A DNA stretch of 64,000 bases from Acanthosepion esculentum (GCA_964036315.1 OZ038479.1:61424393-61488392), one strand, 5' to 3'. Counted from the first letter of the stretch, positions 44,411 to 57,482 are shown. The notes: a model not told the origin generated them from the letters alone. A program made the numbers and translations.

Positions 44411-46400
44411 GATATTAACCGCCTTCATTGACGATGGATTTAATTGAACTCTTCTCTATAAATCATATAGATCGATCATTACCTTTATCATTAGACTTCG
44501 ATTTCTCTTTGTGGAATTATAATAGGATATACATTCCATAATCGGAAAAGTGTTGGCATTGAGTTGAGAGGCTTCCTTTGGTGGCTTTTAAGTGAGTATA
44601 GTGAAAATTTTAGATCAAAATTCAGCTCCTGTGTTAGGATTAAGACTTATTGATCCATAATCATAAACTTAATCTTTTTAATGTTATCGTTAAAAGATTT
44701 TCAACTTTCTGTAAATGCTGTACTTGAAGAGAGTAAAGTATTTCAAGGAATTGTGTCTCCTATATTTTCGTCGTGAGATATGGGGCGATGATGCAGTTGT
44801 GGGTTTTTGTTCTAAGTGTAGGGGGAGATATGCCAGATACGAATAACACTTTATGTTTCATTAATTATAGGCAACCATCATCCGCTAGATATTAAATTTA
44901 ATGTAATTTCATAGAAAGATTTCAGATAAAGCCTACATGTACATGTGTGCATATATGTGTGTGTACATTCTTTTTCACGTGCTTGAATTTTTTCCACAGG
45001 GCACGCGTGCATGAGCTGGTTTTCTTCCCGCCTACATTGCTCAGAAAGGGACTTTGTGAAACGACCGATGCCCTTCCGTTTTCCCCTTTCTTTCTTTTCT
45101 TCTTTCCATTAATCACCTCCATTTTCAGTTAATTAACACGCAGATTAGGTTAATTACCGTCTTTTGAAACCGGCTTCCGCCACAAAATTACGACGTGTCT
45201 TTTCTTTCTACCTTTTCCTATTTTAATTCGTTTGTTTATTCATACGCTAGCCCATTCCAATTTCTGCAAATTATGGTGCATATGCGTTGAACAGTAACAT
45301 TTACACTGATAAAAACAAATCCGAAAATCCAGCCGATACGCACATATGCACACGCATACGCACGTGCATATAAGTATGAAAAATGAAAAGAGATCTATGT
45401 AACCCGTTTCATCTTTTGAAAGGACTTCATTAGACTAAACTAATGTTCTTATTGATGAAATTATATAAATGTAGGAGGAAGAAGCAAAAATAGAAACAAA
45501 AACGTCGGTTTTAATTATACATCGAGGGGAACGCAGAAGATGTATTTCTGGCGTACGATGTGTCGAGACATTACAGACTAGCCGACTTCATTTAGCATCC
45601 CAATGATTTTGATTTGTTTTAATCGCAGTTGTTTTTAAATATGTGATAGAGCTTTTTTCATCACCATATTTTTTTATTTCAATTACCTAGAGTTATTTTC
45701 ACTCTTGATGTTGAATTCAAAGTTGTTCTTTTCTTTAAGTGGTTACCAATTGAGATCAGAAAAACTAAACGTGTTTAGTTATAGATCAGCTTTTTGTGAA
45801 TATTACATACATTTTTCGACAACTTGTACCAGTAGGAAACACAGTTCATCAATATAAATGTAGAAAATAAATGTTAAATATTTCGAAATTCAAATAAAGA
45901 TGTCCGTCAGATTAAAATGCCACCAGACGCTGAAATTTCCTCATTTGATGCTGGCAAAGGAATTTCGATTTTGAAATGGCAGCCACATTGCCATTCATCT
46001 AAACACGCACACACACACACACACATAAGCACTTTTCCCTAGAACTGGAAATCCGATATCTGTTGTGACACAAGAACAAATTCCAGGAACTTACCCTGTT
46101 ACTTTCTTTGAGAGCAATGAATATCATCGAAATATGAACACAATAACATAGAGGTACTGATTTGTTATTATCTTTCCCAATATCAAAATATTTTCTCGAT
46201 ATTTTACTAATAAAGAACGAACTTTATGGAAACCAATTTTAACTAAAATATTATCATCTTTATTTGAAGAATGTATTTTCCTGAAAAGTATTAGGGAAAC
46301 GATGAGTGTCGCATCTGCCCAAAGCTGACCTAGAACAGTGATAAAATATGAAATAGAATCGCATTCTTTCAATACAGTCTATAAAAACAGATCAAGCTAT
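44411..46400. other. No genes recognised
   Basis: AT-rich with short CA runs (for example 46006-46024). A weak SINE-body-like fragment (gttgaattcaaagttgttctt) at 45709-45765 may be a relic of the family at 38671-39091. Confidence 0.4.
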
Positions 46401-46410
46401 TGTCAAAATG

Positions 46411-46486
<76 letters not shown>
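46411..46486. repeat. (TA)n microsatellite
   Basis: Left border of a hammerhead-bearing island. Confidence 0.95.
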
Positions 46487-46491
<5 letters not shown>

Positions 46492-46779
46492 AAGAGGTTA
46501 TAATGGTTCCAACGAGAGAAAAGTGTGTATATTAAAAAGAAGAGAGGTACCGCAAACTTTTTGGGTTGTAATGTGGGTTTTAAAAAAAATATTATTCTTT
46601 ATTTTTCATAGTTTTACAACACGTGTTTCTGGTCTCACGACCGTCTTCAGGTAAAGGGTGGAGATTTCCACATATTATTAAAAATAATTAATATTTTTCC
46701 TTTATGTTTTTCAATGTTAAATATTCTCGATATGAGACATTCTCTGTTTTTGTGTTGGTCATTCGAATGTCTTTCTTTA
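46487..46779 (-). mobile_element. Hammerhead-bearing insert between TA arrays
   Basis: About 290 bases of unique-looking DNA bounded by TA arrays on both sides and carrying a well-preserved hammerhead on the minus strand. No protein frame. This fits a PLE terminal repeat or a small non-autonomous hammerhead retroelement (retrozyme-like). Confidence 0.6.
46611..46656 (-). ncRNA. Hammerhead ribozyme, all stems present
   Basis: Minus strand, in order: CTTTAC (helix I, 5' side), CTGAAGA (core CUGANGA), helix II GGTC pairing with GACC around a GTGA loop with a C/A pair at its base, GAA (core), ACACGTGT (palindromic helix III), T (position 17), then GTAAAAC (helix I, 3' side; five pairs with TTTAC). 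Every invariant core position is intact. The eight-base palindrome cannot form a normal hairpin loop beyond 2 bp, so dimeric action, as known for some metazoan type I hammerheads, is plausible. Confidence 0.8.

Positions 46780-46846
<67 letters not shown>
46780..46846. repeat. (TA)n microsatellite
   Basis: Right border of the hammerhead-bearing island. Confidence 0.95.
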
Positions 46847-46847
<1 letters not shown>

Positions 46848-46859
46848 TAGTTAATGGAC

Positions 46860-47590
46860 TAATGTATCATAAAATATATTAAAATATAGATTAAGATAAA
46901 ATGCACGTACATATAAAGTAGCTAAAAATAATGCTGAGAACTGTTTAACAGATTCAACCCGGATATGATCACTTTTCAAGGAAACTGTAACTTTTGAATG
47001 TAAAATAAGAACTCAATGCTTCTTCAGTGGTGCACACATTAAAAGTTTAATTGAAAACCCAGTTCTGATCTTTCTTCGCTCGCTTTATTTCTTTTCACAA
47101 TGTACGGAACGCCTTTTTTTTCGGTAATTTTCGCGCTTGGTTATTTCGCTTCTTGCGTTCATAGGAGATCTTCATGTGACTCACCACATTTCCATTGTTT
47201 CATTTCACTTTTGTTTTCCCATAGTTTTAACCCTTGCTACCCTATTTCAAGCCAAGCCATAAACGTTTCTTGTTGAAAACCTATAATTTGGGAAAACAAT
47301 ATATATATATATATATATATATAATATGAATAATCTTATAAACATATGTAGCTATACTCGCCCAGCAAAACCTTAGGTACTTTGGCTTGTAAATGAACAA
47401 GGCAATACCCGAGGGGAAAAAAAGGATAAAAAAAAGAAAGAACTAAGAACATATGCTTCCGGCGAAAATAACCGTCTAGAATCTAAGTTCAGAGTTCAAA
47501 AAAAAAAAAAAAAACTCCGATACGAGTAAAGTAAAATAACTAAGCAAAGTGGTCAATACGCTAAGTAGAGCAAATTAAGTAAGTAAACCT
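46860..47590. other. No genes recognised
   Basis: AT-rich. A short TA array lies at 47299-47324 and an A run at 47499-47514. A ctgaagaagc word on the minus strand near 47022 lacks the other hammerhead parts. Confidence 0.4.
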
Positions 47591-47604
47591 AAACTTTAGG
47601 TTTA

Positions 47605-47605
<1 letters not shown>

Positions 47606-47671
<66 letters not shown>
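47606..47671. repeat. (TA)n microsatellite
   Basis: Uninterrupted TA run. Confidence 0.95.
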
Positions 47672-47674
<3 letters not shown>

Positions 47675-47869
47675 AGTCAGAAAGGTCTTTCTCAATATCA
47701 AAATATTTTCTCGATATTTTCGCTACCAAAGAAATGAAAATATAGTTTATATATATATACACACAGTTAGGAAAGCTATAAAAAGCAAGAGATGAATTCT
47801 CTCTTAAATTATTTTTCATCCTGAACGGCCATTGTTCTAGATCCTTTTGTACTAATGCAAGTGTGTCTC

Positions 47870-48735
47870 AGGTCTCTATCTGTGGTCCTACGTTGTTTTT
47901 AATTTTCATTAACGACCTCCCCAGTGGCATCAACACTCATCTTGGTATCTATGATAATGACACAACCATCTAGTCTGATCTGTTTGATAAGGTTGGTGGT
48001 TGATATGAAAAACGGTCTGTTGTTAACTGGGGCAAAAAATGGCTTGCTTATTTTAACACCTAGCAAACTAAACTGCTTTCTATTGATCATTTGGGAGACT
48101 CCTTAAATCAACATGGGTGATACTAACCACTAGGAAAGTGACTAGTTTCGCCTTCTCGGGCTAACGTTCTCGGCTGACATGAAGTGGAGAACTGCTCAGC
48201 TGCTAAGAAAGTGTGTTTATTGCATCTTGCTAGACAATTTTTCTCGTCAGAATCTATCTTGTATATCTATAAGTCTACCATTCGTCCATGCTTAGAATAT
48301 TGCTGCCACATATTATCTGGAGCTCCTGCTATAGATCTAGAGATCCTTAATAAAATTCAAAGAAAATCAGCAATGTCATTGGTCCTAACCTGGTGTCTCG
48401 GCTTCAGTCATAAAAGTCGTAAAGTTGCCTCCCTGTGCCTTTTCTATAAATACTTTCCTGGTAATTGTTTGGATGAGCTCTTCACTATGATACTCAGACT
48501 TTATGAATTTAAGCACAGTTCTAGACTGGCGATAAGGTCTCATCGATTTACAGTTGAGTTGGCTAGATGCTAACAGTTTCTTTCCTCGCACTTTTCCCTT
48601 GTGGAATCTTTTTTCGGCACAATACTTCCTTATTTTCCATTCAACTTAGATCTTCAAAAAATTAAATACAATGTCAATCACTATATCTACTATCCTCTTG
48701 GTTACATCTGCTTTGTACCTGCTCCTTAACAATGT
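47870..48735 (+). pseudogene. CR1/Jockey-like LINE, C-terminal half of ORF2
   Basis: Plus-strand frames begin at GPTLFLIFINDLPSGI (47885), then GIYDNDTTI where the catalytic motif YADD has become YDND, then VVNWGKKWLAYF. The clean frame 48184-48570 (129 residues) carries LGYIYKSTIRPCLEYCCHI-type residues (YKSTIRPCLEYCC), LSGAPAIDLEILNKIQRKS and VASLCLFYKYFPGNC, the CR1-type C-terminal domain. The tail continues to about 48735. Same family as 6390-7520. 5'-truncated and catalytically dead. Confidence 0.8.
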
Positions 48736-48914
48736 TTCTGTTTTCTAATTCTTTCACACCTAGTAACCCCTTGTGTCTTAGTGGTATTAAGCTTTTTGTA
48801 GGGTGAATTCGCTTAAAAAACAAACAGAATTATGCTGAATTATCTGATGTATTTAAAGAGTCATTTAGCCTCTCGACTGTTATTCGTTTAAAAACTATTA
48901 AATAAACATTAAAA

Positions 48915-49271
48915 ATGAAAACTAACGATAATGCCTGCTTACATTGTAAGACAGAACAGAAAAGATTTTTTAAGTGTTTTTTGAATGGGGAAAAGTGTTC
49001 TTCGTGTGAAGAGAGTCAAGATTTAATTGTGTGGGCTCGAGTTGAAGTTTTCAAAACAGAAAACTGCTTCAATTCAAAGTTAGCATTTGAACAGCACTCA
49101 GTGCTCAAGTATTTCTTTATTAAGAAAAGGCATTTTTCGCATTCTTTCGCATTTGTCAATATCCTTTGCAATGATTTTAAAACAGATGTCCTTCGGTATC
49201 CGCGCGTTGTGTTTACATATAACCTACGCACATATATTTTAAATTATCACTGGATTACTTATAACACTTAA
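48915..49271 (+). CDS. Unidentified open frame, 118 residues
   Basis: Clean frame of 118 codons with a CLHCKTEQ...CF...CSSCEE cluster that could suggest metal binding, but the rest matches nothing I recognise. No splice or promoter context is visible, and the base composition is like the neighbours. It may be chance. Confidence 0.15.
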   Translation: MKTNDNACLHCKTEQKRFFKCFLNGEKCSSCEESQDLIVWARVEVFKTENCFNSKLAFEQHSVLKYFFIKKRHFSHSFAFVNILCNDFKTDVLRYPRVVFTYNLRTYILNYHWITYNT

Positions 49272-50499
49272 TACAATGGAAATAGATATTATACTGTAAA
49301 TATGAATAAAACACTTGAACGAGTAATCGACACTTAATGAAAAAAACAATACCAATTTATGTAAAAGTAAATTTTATTATAAAATCTTTGAGCCATAAGT
49401 AAAAAGAAAGTCTAAAGAAAAAATTTTATATAAAAGGAGTACCACGAGTTCTACAGGACAATTTGTGTAATGGCGGATGAATATGATCATGGTATGGCAA
49501 CATATCGCGGGGACAGAGTTTTCTTTGATATACTTGTTTCAATCTGTCGATTTGCGGATTCGAAGGTCTACTGTAAAATCTTAAATCCGTAGATATAAAG
49601 AAGACATATTTTACAATGGCTGAACTATACTTATAAACTACTATTACAAAAGTTAGAAAAATCAAAAGGCACTTTGAACATTTTCTTCATGTTTCAATCA
49701 TTCTTAATGTTAAACAACAAAAACATTGATATACACATATATATTGTTAAATGTTATAAAGACAAACAGAAAAGACAAACTACCAATTCCTTTAAAAAAG
49801 TCTTTAAAGAAAAGAAGCGAAACATATTTTCGTTCCTTTTTAAGGAAATAACTTATTTAAAAAAAAATATTTTCGATATTAACTTTATGGCATAACATTT
49901 TCGCAATTTTTTTTCGCTTAACTTCTGTGGAAGTCACTCATAAGACGTGAATAGCCAAACTGGTGCAAATTGATTTTCACTGCCTGATTTGGATATTTGC
50001 AGTATGCTAATTGCCATCCATATTAAAACTGAACAAAACTCTTTAGGTAATATAATTAGTTAAATTATTGCAAGTTGAATTACGCTTAGATTTGTGCTTT
50101 GTAGCTTTTTCGTCTACTCTGAAGTAAGAATTAGACTCGTCAGATTTTCTAATATTGAAATTAGAATTGCTCTATAATTCCCTTCGGTTAATAATCAATA
50201 CTGGTATTTTTTTAGGTTCCAAAAGAAAGATTTAAAAAATTCCCGGTAAAGTTCCATATAAAATAGGCATTTCTCTTTCGGATTTCTTTTTGCTTTCTTT
50301 TTTAAGATTAAGATCAAAATTTTGTGCGATGGGAATGCTATTGGAAAGAAGCATGTCTTTACGGCCAAAGGCATAAGTTGTGTGCAAAAGAGCCCACCAT
50401 TATTTTGAAAACTGATTGGGTTGAAAACTGGTTGTCCGCTGGTAACTCTCTTTTTTATTACGAAATATCGTCCAATACATGAGTCGAGGGCCATTCAGT

Positions 50500-50950
50500 A
50501 TAGAGGCCCACAGTCGAGATCGTAATGATTAAGGAGATGTGTAAAATGAGCAGGATTGGGACTATGAGGTTAAGAAGGATAGATAACGATTGACCCTTGA
50601 CTTAAAGAGATTAAGATTAAAGTATTCATGCGGGAGCTTGTTCTACAAAGTGACAGTTCTTGGAAAAAAGGCTGTCAGATGGAGAATTCCTTCTTACATT
50701 TGGAACACAGAGGGAATAAAGCCGATTCAACTATGTGGATGAAATGCTGAGGATTAAAGGCCTGAAATGGTGAAACCAAAGAGCGGAGATCTTATGAACA
50801 TTTTTATCACTTTTTCTCATAGCAAATGCTTAAAGTGGTAGAATAGCGGCATGCTTGACACATTGCATCTGAGGAAAAGAGGCTGCAGAACGGAAAATCA
50901 ACCATTACCCACAAGTCGGCGGAACTGATTTTGAACCCTATCAAGTTGTA
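50500..50950 (-). pseudogene. Possible LINE 3'-end relic
   Basis: Minus-strand words such as FSKNCHFVEQAPA and SRVNRYLSLL resemble the C-terminal tail of CR1/L2-type LINEs, but the frame is heavily broken and the match is weak. Confidence 0.25.
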
Positions 50951-51357
50951 TATAACTAATATTTGTTTACATTGTCATACATGCGTGTATATGTGTGTTT
51001 ATGTATGTAGGTGTACGTGATTTATGTTTACACGCGTGACTATAAAAATAACAGTGAAAACAAAATATCGATTTGCTTTGCGTTGCATCGTCAAAATAGT
51101 TACACGTTGTTTCGTAGTCTTTGCTGGCACGTAAATCAACAATATTTGAACTTATACTAACAATTACAACACTGGTAGAGTTAGAACGTTTTACCTGAAA
51201 TAATTAAATACATGCTAAAATGACTTGCAAAAGGATAAAACAGTGAAAGGTTTTATAAGATTTCCCAAAACGTAAAAGCGATCTGTGGACATTTTAACGA
51301 CCGGAAATTTGAATTTAGTCTACAAATGTTTTATGTATCACGAGCTACGCCCACTTA

Positions 51358-51359
<2 letters not shown>

Positions 51360-51425
<66 letters not shown>
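51360..51425. repeat. (TA)n microsatellite
   Basis: Uninterrupted TA run. Confidence 0.95.
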
Positions 51426-51433
<8 letters not shown>

Positions 51434-51832
51434 TGGGGTAGTTTTTGTGTGTATAGATATAACAGGAGTTTATGTCTGTGTAATATCCGTCATAACATAC
51501 TCGATTTAGTCAACACATGCAATAGTATGGACTAAACAAAGCAGCTAATAAATCAACACTAATAATAGGACAACAAATAGCAAAAGACAAATTTCAACAA
51601 AGAACAAAGCACAACGAAATAACTCATGTTCCTGCCGCTTTACAAGACATCATTTTGCAATGACGCTGTGTATTACTTCCACCCGGTTTAGTGCCAACAG
51701 TCGTAACAGTGTATTAGACGTGTAACAAAGAAGTGAGTTTGTTTTAAGGCATCTTGTGTAAGAGATTTGTCTGTTATCCACTCACCGATTTTTAGGAGAC
51801 TGATTTTACGCTTGGGAAATCGAAGGTTTTAA

Positions 51833-51985
51833 AGAAGAAGAAGAAGAAGAAGAAGCAGAATCAGAAGAAGAAGAAGAAGAAAAAGGGGAAGAAGATAAGG
51901 AGAAGGGGAGGAGGAGATGACGAGGGGTTTAGTAAGAGGAATTAGAAGCTGAGAGGGAAGAGAAAAAAGTAGAAAAAGAGGACAA
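51833..51985. repeat. (GAA)n purine-rich repeat
   Basis: AAG/GAA trinucleotides decaying into a GA/GGA-rich stretch. Confidence 0.9.
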
Positions 51986-51989
51986 AGGC

Positions 51990-54165
51990 GATGAAGAATG
52001 AAAAGAAAAAGATGAAGAATTTATAGAAAGAAAATAATGCAAATAGCTTCAAGAAAATAAAAATATTTTTAGGAAGTATAAAAAGAAAAAGATTATAAAA
52101 GAAGGAAATTATATTTTTCCTATTTTCCAATCGGATTATATTCAAAAGAAATATTAAATTGTAGAATTAAAGAGAAAATGCACTTATTTTTGTTCAAACA
52201 AAATTAGAAAAGAAAAAAGAAAAACGTCTATGAATAAAGGTTACTTTTCTGAGTCGATTACGAAAATTCTTCTGTTACATTTGAATGTCATCAGTCAGAG
52301 TAGGAAACCAACTCACCAGATTGCGAATGGTGAATTTCGTGACAAGGAAGCATCAACTTCTGAAAACGAGTCTGCAGTGTAGCACGACTTTGTTCCAGCC
52401 AATAAATAAATTGAACTCTTGAAGTGAGAATTAATACAAACGTATAAATGTTTTATTTTATTTGTATTTAGCGCTCGGTTTTTCTCGTGTGATTTCTTAG
52501 CGTTTCCAATAAAGATACAATCTTTTCTTGCATAAAGTAAGTCATGACAAATGACATCTGTCGCACTTTTGGTTTTAGCTTCGTTTTTGTGTTTGAATTT
52601 TATAGCATGTTTGCCATTCAACTGCACTATGCATTTTTATTAGCACACCTCTTGGGTACTCTATTCGCGATTAGCCTCCTGTGTACTATGCGTTTGATGA
52701 TTGGCATAATTTGAATGCAGATAATTTTTCAGAGAATTATACGGATAGAAATCAGCATCTTTATCAGCTTGCAAAAATAACAAACATGAAGTTATCAATA
52801 AAGTTATTTCTCAAACAACGATACCTTTTATTAACGGTGTTTGAAATTTTACATTTAGAATCTTAATTCGGAAATCGGATTTCGCTGGAACATGTTATGC
52901 TTGCTGGTGTCAAAATCCTCTAATATTTTAAAAGTTCAGTACATTTGTGTACTTGTAAATTTCTACTTCCTAAATTATCAATCTATCTCAATCTTTTTTT
53001 TATTTTATTTTTAAATTACCTATGCCCGTGTTTATATGCCTGTCTGTATCGGTGACCCTTTTCTCTGATTGGCTGTGACTGTTTCATATAAAGAGGTCAC
53101 ATGAAACAGATCTCCTGAGATTTCCCACAAGTACAAGGAGAAGAACATTCAACAGATCAAGGTCCAACAAAAACAACTGACACACTTTCCCGCCAAAAAA
53201 AGAAAAGAAAAAAAGAAAGAAAAGAAGAAATCATTAAAAGTCGCAGATGGAACATTTCCCTCGCTGCCTGCTGCTTTCTTCGTTTTTATTTCCATTTTTT
53301 ATTCTCGTTTTATTCGTATTTCTTCTTTCTTTCTCTGTCACCGTTCTGTTATTACAACTGATTCTTAATTGTACATCTATCTCTCTCATGATATCCCCCT
53401 CTCTCTGTGTATTTATCCGTGGCTTTTGTTTCACGATCTATTCGGAATTTCTACTAATGGACTTTCGCAAGGGAAGCTGAATCTGCAGTTTTGCGCGCGC
53501 ACGCGTATTAACGCATATTTGGGCAGCAACCTTTCTTTCAACATATCGCATTAAATATGGCAAACAATGAAGATTTAATTCGTTTTTATTTAGTTTTTCC
53601 AGCATCCTTACTTTTTCCCGTTTTGTAGAATTAAGTGAGCAGAGAAATTTTCCATTTTCTAAAGCCCTTTCGACAACTTCTTGAGCCATTTTCAAGGGGT
53701 TTATGTTTTGGTGTTGTCAAATTTTCCTCAAATTTTGACAGTTTAAATTATATTTTATTTTTGTGTTGTTTTGAATAGAAGTGTTCATTCCGAGCTCTCG
53801 CGTGTTGAGCGCGGTTGGAATTCGCGTGAGCATTGCACTATTTTGACTTATTCTATGACGCTCATTTTGGCCACATTGATAAATTAACAACATTTGTTAA
53901 TTTTACCCCCAACTCGATTTGTATTATGCTTTTCTCGGTATATTTTATGAGGACCAGAAAACAAGTTAGTGCATCTTTTTTAATGCTGTCTGGTGAATGA
54001 TAGATCATCTTAAGTGATGCAGAAAAAAGTCCATACAAGAATACTGGGCTACTGGTAAAAATTTCACTTTTCATATCTTTTCTTAAGTTAAAAGAATTTT
54101 TTTGAAAAATGTGATCTTTGTTATTACAAGAAGTACAAGACGTCAAAGTATGGAGTTATTAATTA
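51990..54165. other. No genes recognised
   Basis: AT-rich. Around 53068-53110 an attggctgtg word is followed by catataaag, reminiscent of CCAAT and TATA elements, but no gene follows, so I do not call a promoter. The open frames at 53234-53695 do not resemble known proteins. Confidence 0.35.
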
Positions 54166-54169
54166 GTGT

Positions 54170-55734
54170 TACTGCTTTTGGCTTGAATTCTATGTTGCAT
54201 TGAATGGAACATGGTTCCGATTTTCTCATTGGGTTAATTATTCCCGTTCTTCTTGGCAGAAATCCTAGAGATTGCGTGGTTTCCGTTGAACTTTTGTTTT
54301 TTCAGTTCCTACTACAATGGTTCAGTTATATGGAGATCGGAAATTTGTGGTGACCAGTCTTTCAAAAGTTAAACATCTTCATCCGCAAGAAACATTTTTG
54401 CTGCACGTGATGTGTGGCAAGGAGCAGCGTCGTGCTGAAAAACAATTCTCAATCTTCGTAGTTTGGCAGATTAGACTGTAGTAAACTAATATAGGTTTCC
54501 ATCAACTTTTACCAATTTTTACTGTCGCTTCTGATGCAACCCCAAAATATTACATGTCCACCGTCAGAACTCGCCAGCGGTAAGAGCCTAGGCGGAAACC
54601 CAAATCGATGCTTCAAGGATCAGTTGAAAACATACCTGATAGACCAATATCGACGCTGAGACCTGGGAAACCGTTGCTGCAAATCGGCTTTCCTGACGTA
54701 GGACCATTCGACGGTGGACCAAAACTTTCGAGCCCAACTGTCTACATGAAAAGAACTGCGACGTGCTATCAGGAGCGCCCGACTTGCCCAGTCGCATCCA
54801 CCTCCCATACTCCTCTGTGACTCCTGCTCACGACTCTTCAGGAGTAGGCAGGACCTTCACAGTATATCCGTCACCGTCTCCAGTGGGGAGAAAAGAAATA
54901 AAGACAGAGGATGACGAGTACGTGCCGACGACGACATATCTTGCATTGCCTCTTTCTCTCAATGGTCGTCTTATATATTCTCTTGCATTAAAATGTAACT
55001 ATTTTGCATTCATCCCGAAGAATTGCTTTTTTGCCACTTCCCAGCACCCTATTCAACATGTTCAATTTTCTATTCCGATGTTTTCTGGTTAATGATAATT
55101 TTTGGTTGCTATACGACCGTTCAGGTTGTTATTTTTTTCGTATTATTCTGCGTACTGTATCAACTAAAACTTCTTAGATAAGATTGCAGTTGCTCCTCAC
55201 TTGTCTGGCTGTTAATTTTGGATTTCAATCTTTCTTTTATCAGTCATGTCTAACTTTTGCGGCACTTCCGGTTTTCTTGGCACTTCAATAATAGAAAACG
55301 TCTTCTGGATGGTTTGAACACTGATTATATCTTGTTGAATCCTATTTCCTTAAAAACCACAAACTTTATTTTTCAGCAGAGATTTTAACCATGAATTTAG
55401 TGTAAAAAGGCAAGCTAATTTTCAGCTACAATGACTTACCAAGGCACTTACACTTGCGTTAATATGATGGAACACTTCCTATTAGAAATTTGCAAATTAT
55501 CATCTCAGGTCTTTTAAATTGTCTTTTTTTTTTTCAGTTTCACGCTGTAGAAAGCGCTGCATCTTCTGGTACACGGTACCTAAAAAGACAAAAACTTATT
55601 CCATAACTTTTCCAATCTTCAAAGTTTACAGACACACCTGATGAAAGCTTATTGATAAATAATCTTAACTTCTTAATAAAATAAAGTTGTATAATTATTT
55701 TATGTAGTTGGCGCAAAACTTTTGCACGCTAGTG
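54170..55734 (-). pseudogene. Tc1-like transposon relic, interrupted by a LINE fragment
   Basis: The terminus (inverted) ggcgcaaaacttttgcacgc...agtg ends at 55734 beside TA, a typical Tc1-type end. The minus strand then encodes, across frameshifts, an N-terminal region, GRIATKNYH (55100), NAREYIRRPL and, beyond the insertion, the second catalytic Asp in ENCFQHDAAPCHTSRAAK (54400-54450) and LLKDWSPQISDL near 54340 (usual form SPDLNP, so the third catalytic residue is lost). The left terminus was not found. Confidence 0.65.
54555..54950 (+). pseudogene. LINE ORF2 C-terminal fragment nested in the Tc1 relic
   Basis: The plus strand encodes RCFKDQLKTYLIDQYR then, one frame over, TWETVAANRLS and RRTIRRWTKTFE. 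This is the KRFKDxLK...W...AxxRxxWR tail found at the C-terminus of many LINE ORF2 proteins. GC content is higher than the flanking Tc1 DNA, supporting a separate insertion. Boundaries are approximate. Confidence 0.5.
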
Positions 55735-55735
55735 T

Positions 55736-56652
55736 ATATGAATATAACTAAGGGTTCGTGTGTGTATGTGTGTACAGACATTCAGAGGGTAGAAGGGGAG
55801 GGCATGAGAAATAAATTATATATTTACGCGTCCATTAATGCTCAGCAACGCTCGAAATAAACATCTAAAAAGACGTAGGTATGGATAATTTCTTCCGCCT
55901 CCAACATGGCTTTTAGCTAATCTTAGTCTATGCGAGGGACGCACAGATTAGAGCAGGCAGTTCTTTTTGTTCACACGGCATAGCATTAGCAAACGCTTGC
56001 AAGAGAAGAGATTATAATTAAATAAAAGCTTTTCATATCAAACTGCAACCTCAACAATCCTAAGGATGTTATTTAAATATCTCCTTGTCCCCTACTTTGT
56101 GTTTCTCTTTCTTTCTAACAGAATGGAGTTTATTAAATTGTCTTGTAAATATTAGCTAGTAATATTATGAAAAATAAAAAGCCTGTATTTCAAACAAACA
56201 TTAAAGGTTTGACCAATTTTTGATCCGTGTAACTGTGAAAGAATTTCGAAATAACGCATTTATTTAATCTAAGGGATAGACTATTTTGTTTTCGCTGTTT
56301 GTATCTAAGGATATTACACATCATTCTGATTAATACTATTCACTTATTGCTTTCCCCCTGTTTTCGACAGAGTTTATTTTATTCAGCCAATAGATTGAAT
56401 TCACTAAATTTCTATATCACCAAATTCAAGAATCAAAGAGTTAAGCCTCTAGGCTATTGTCTACGACGCGCCATTGTGTCAGTTACATTTTAATTTTAAC
56501 TATTAATTTAAGTTTATAATTGAAAGAGTAATTGTAACTATTCAGACAGGAAAATAAGTTTTTTGTCATATTAAAATGTAATAAATTAATATAACAGTTT
56601 CTTCAAAGACGAGCAATAATCTGGTAGTAAAGAATTCTTCGATACTTCTGCG

Positions 56653-56655
<3 letters not shown>
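55736..56655. other. No genes recognised
   Basis: AT-rich sequence without supported frames or repeats. Confidence 0.4.

Positions 56656-56707
<52 letters not shown>
56656..56707. repeat. (TA)n microsatellite
   Basis: TA array about 110 bases left of the foldback element. Confidence 0.95.
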
Positions 56708-56710
<3 letters not shown>

Positions 56711-56836
56711 CGAATACAAGGTTGATGTAGATGGAATAAACTTACAGTAACTAAAAACACTATTTTTTAAAAAGTGCTCAATACAGAGTAGAGCGAATAA
56801 AATTTATTTAAAAATTATAATATATGTATGTTATAA

Positions 56837-56893
56837 CATCACTACAAAAATAACCATTTTGTTCCAACACTTCGGGTGTCTTGTCAAGTGATG
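56837..56893 (-). ncRNA. Hammerhead-like motif, U3/A8 variant (left arm)
   Basis: Minus strand: CATCAC pairs with GTGATG (helix I, 6 bp). The core is TTGACAA. Helix II GACAC pairs with GTGTT. The next core reads GGA in place of GAA. Helix III ACAAAAT pairs with ATTTTTGT around GGTT, then A. One core base (A13 to G) differs from the right arm. Confidence 0.5.
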
Positions 56894-57482
56894 GTGTTGC
56901 AATTAAAATAAAGAGTTCAAAAACTAACCATTACCCCCACTAGGAGAAAAATTGTTACGTAAGATGTAATGGCCAATCAATGCGTGCTCATATACTCAAT
57001 CACATTATGCGTTTGTCTATTATGACGTCATGTCTGTATGTCTAGCCACAAATAAACCTTTCCCCCTTGTCAACTAAACCTATCATCACTAACTTATCAT
57101 TGTAACTGACTACGCAGTCATATATTGTACCTCTTACCACCGCGCTGATTCGGACGAAAAATTTAACCCATTTCTAAGAACAATACATGAAAGTTTACAC
57201 ATATTTCCGCCGTTTTTTTCTATGAATATTTTTGTTAATTTCTAAACACGACGCATCGTTTCATTTAGAGCTTAATATGCGTAACTTTAATTTTTAATTA
57301 GAAAAGATTGGAGTTTAATTATTTATCCTGATTTCCTATAAAATCTAATACTTTTTAAAAGCATTAATAAATTATATCTAAGATCCATCGTCGAGTTATT
57401 TGAATTATCATATTTGATCTTACGTAACAATTTTTCTTCTAGTGAGGGCAATGGTTAGTTTTTGAACACTTTATTTTACTTG

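Noticed and set aside
47010..47050. Another ctgaagaag word resembling a hammerhead core
   Set aside because: No GAAA with paired stems at a suitable distance. The remaining parts are not present.
53040..53110. CCAAT- and TATA-like words suggesting a promoter
   Set aside because: No gene follows and such words are expected by chance in AT-rich DNA.
55630..55680. CTGATGA word on the plus strand
   Set aside because: No GAAA block or helix II follows, so it is probably chance within the Tc1 relic.
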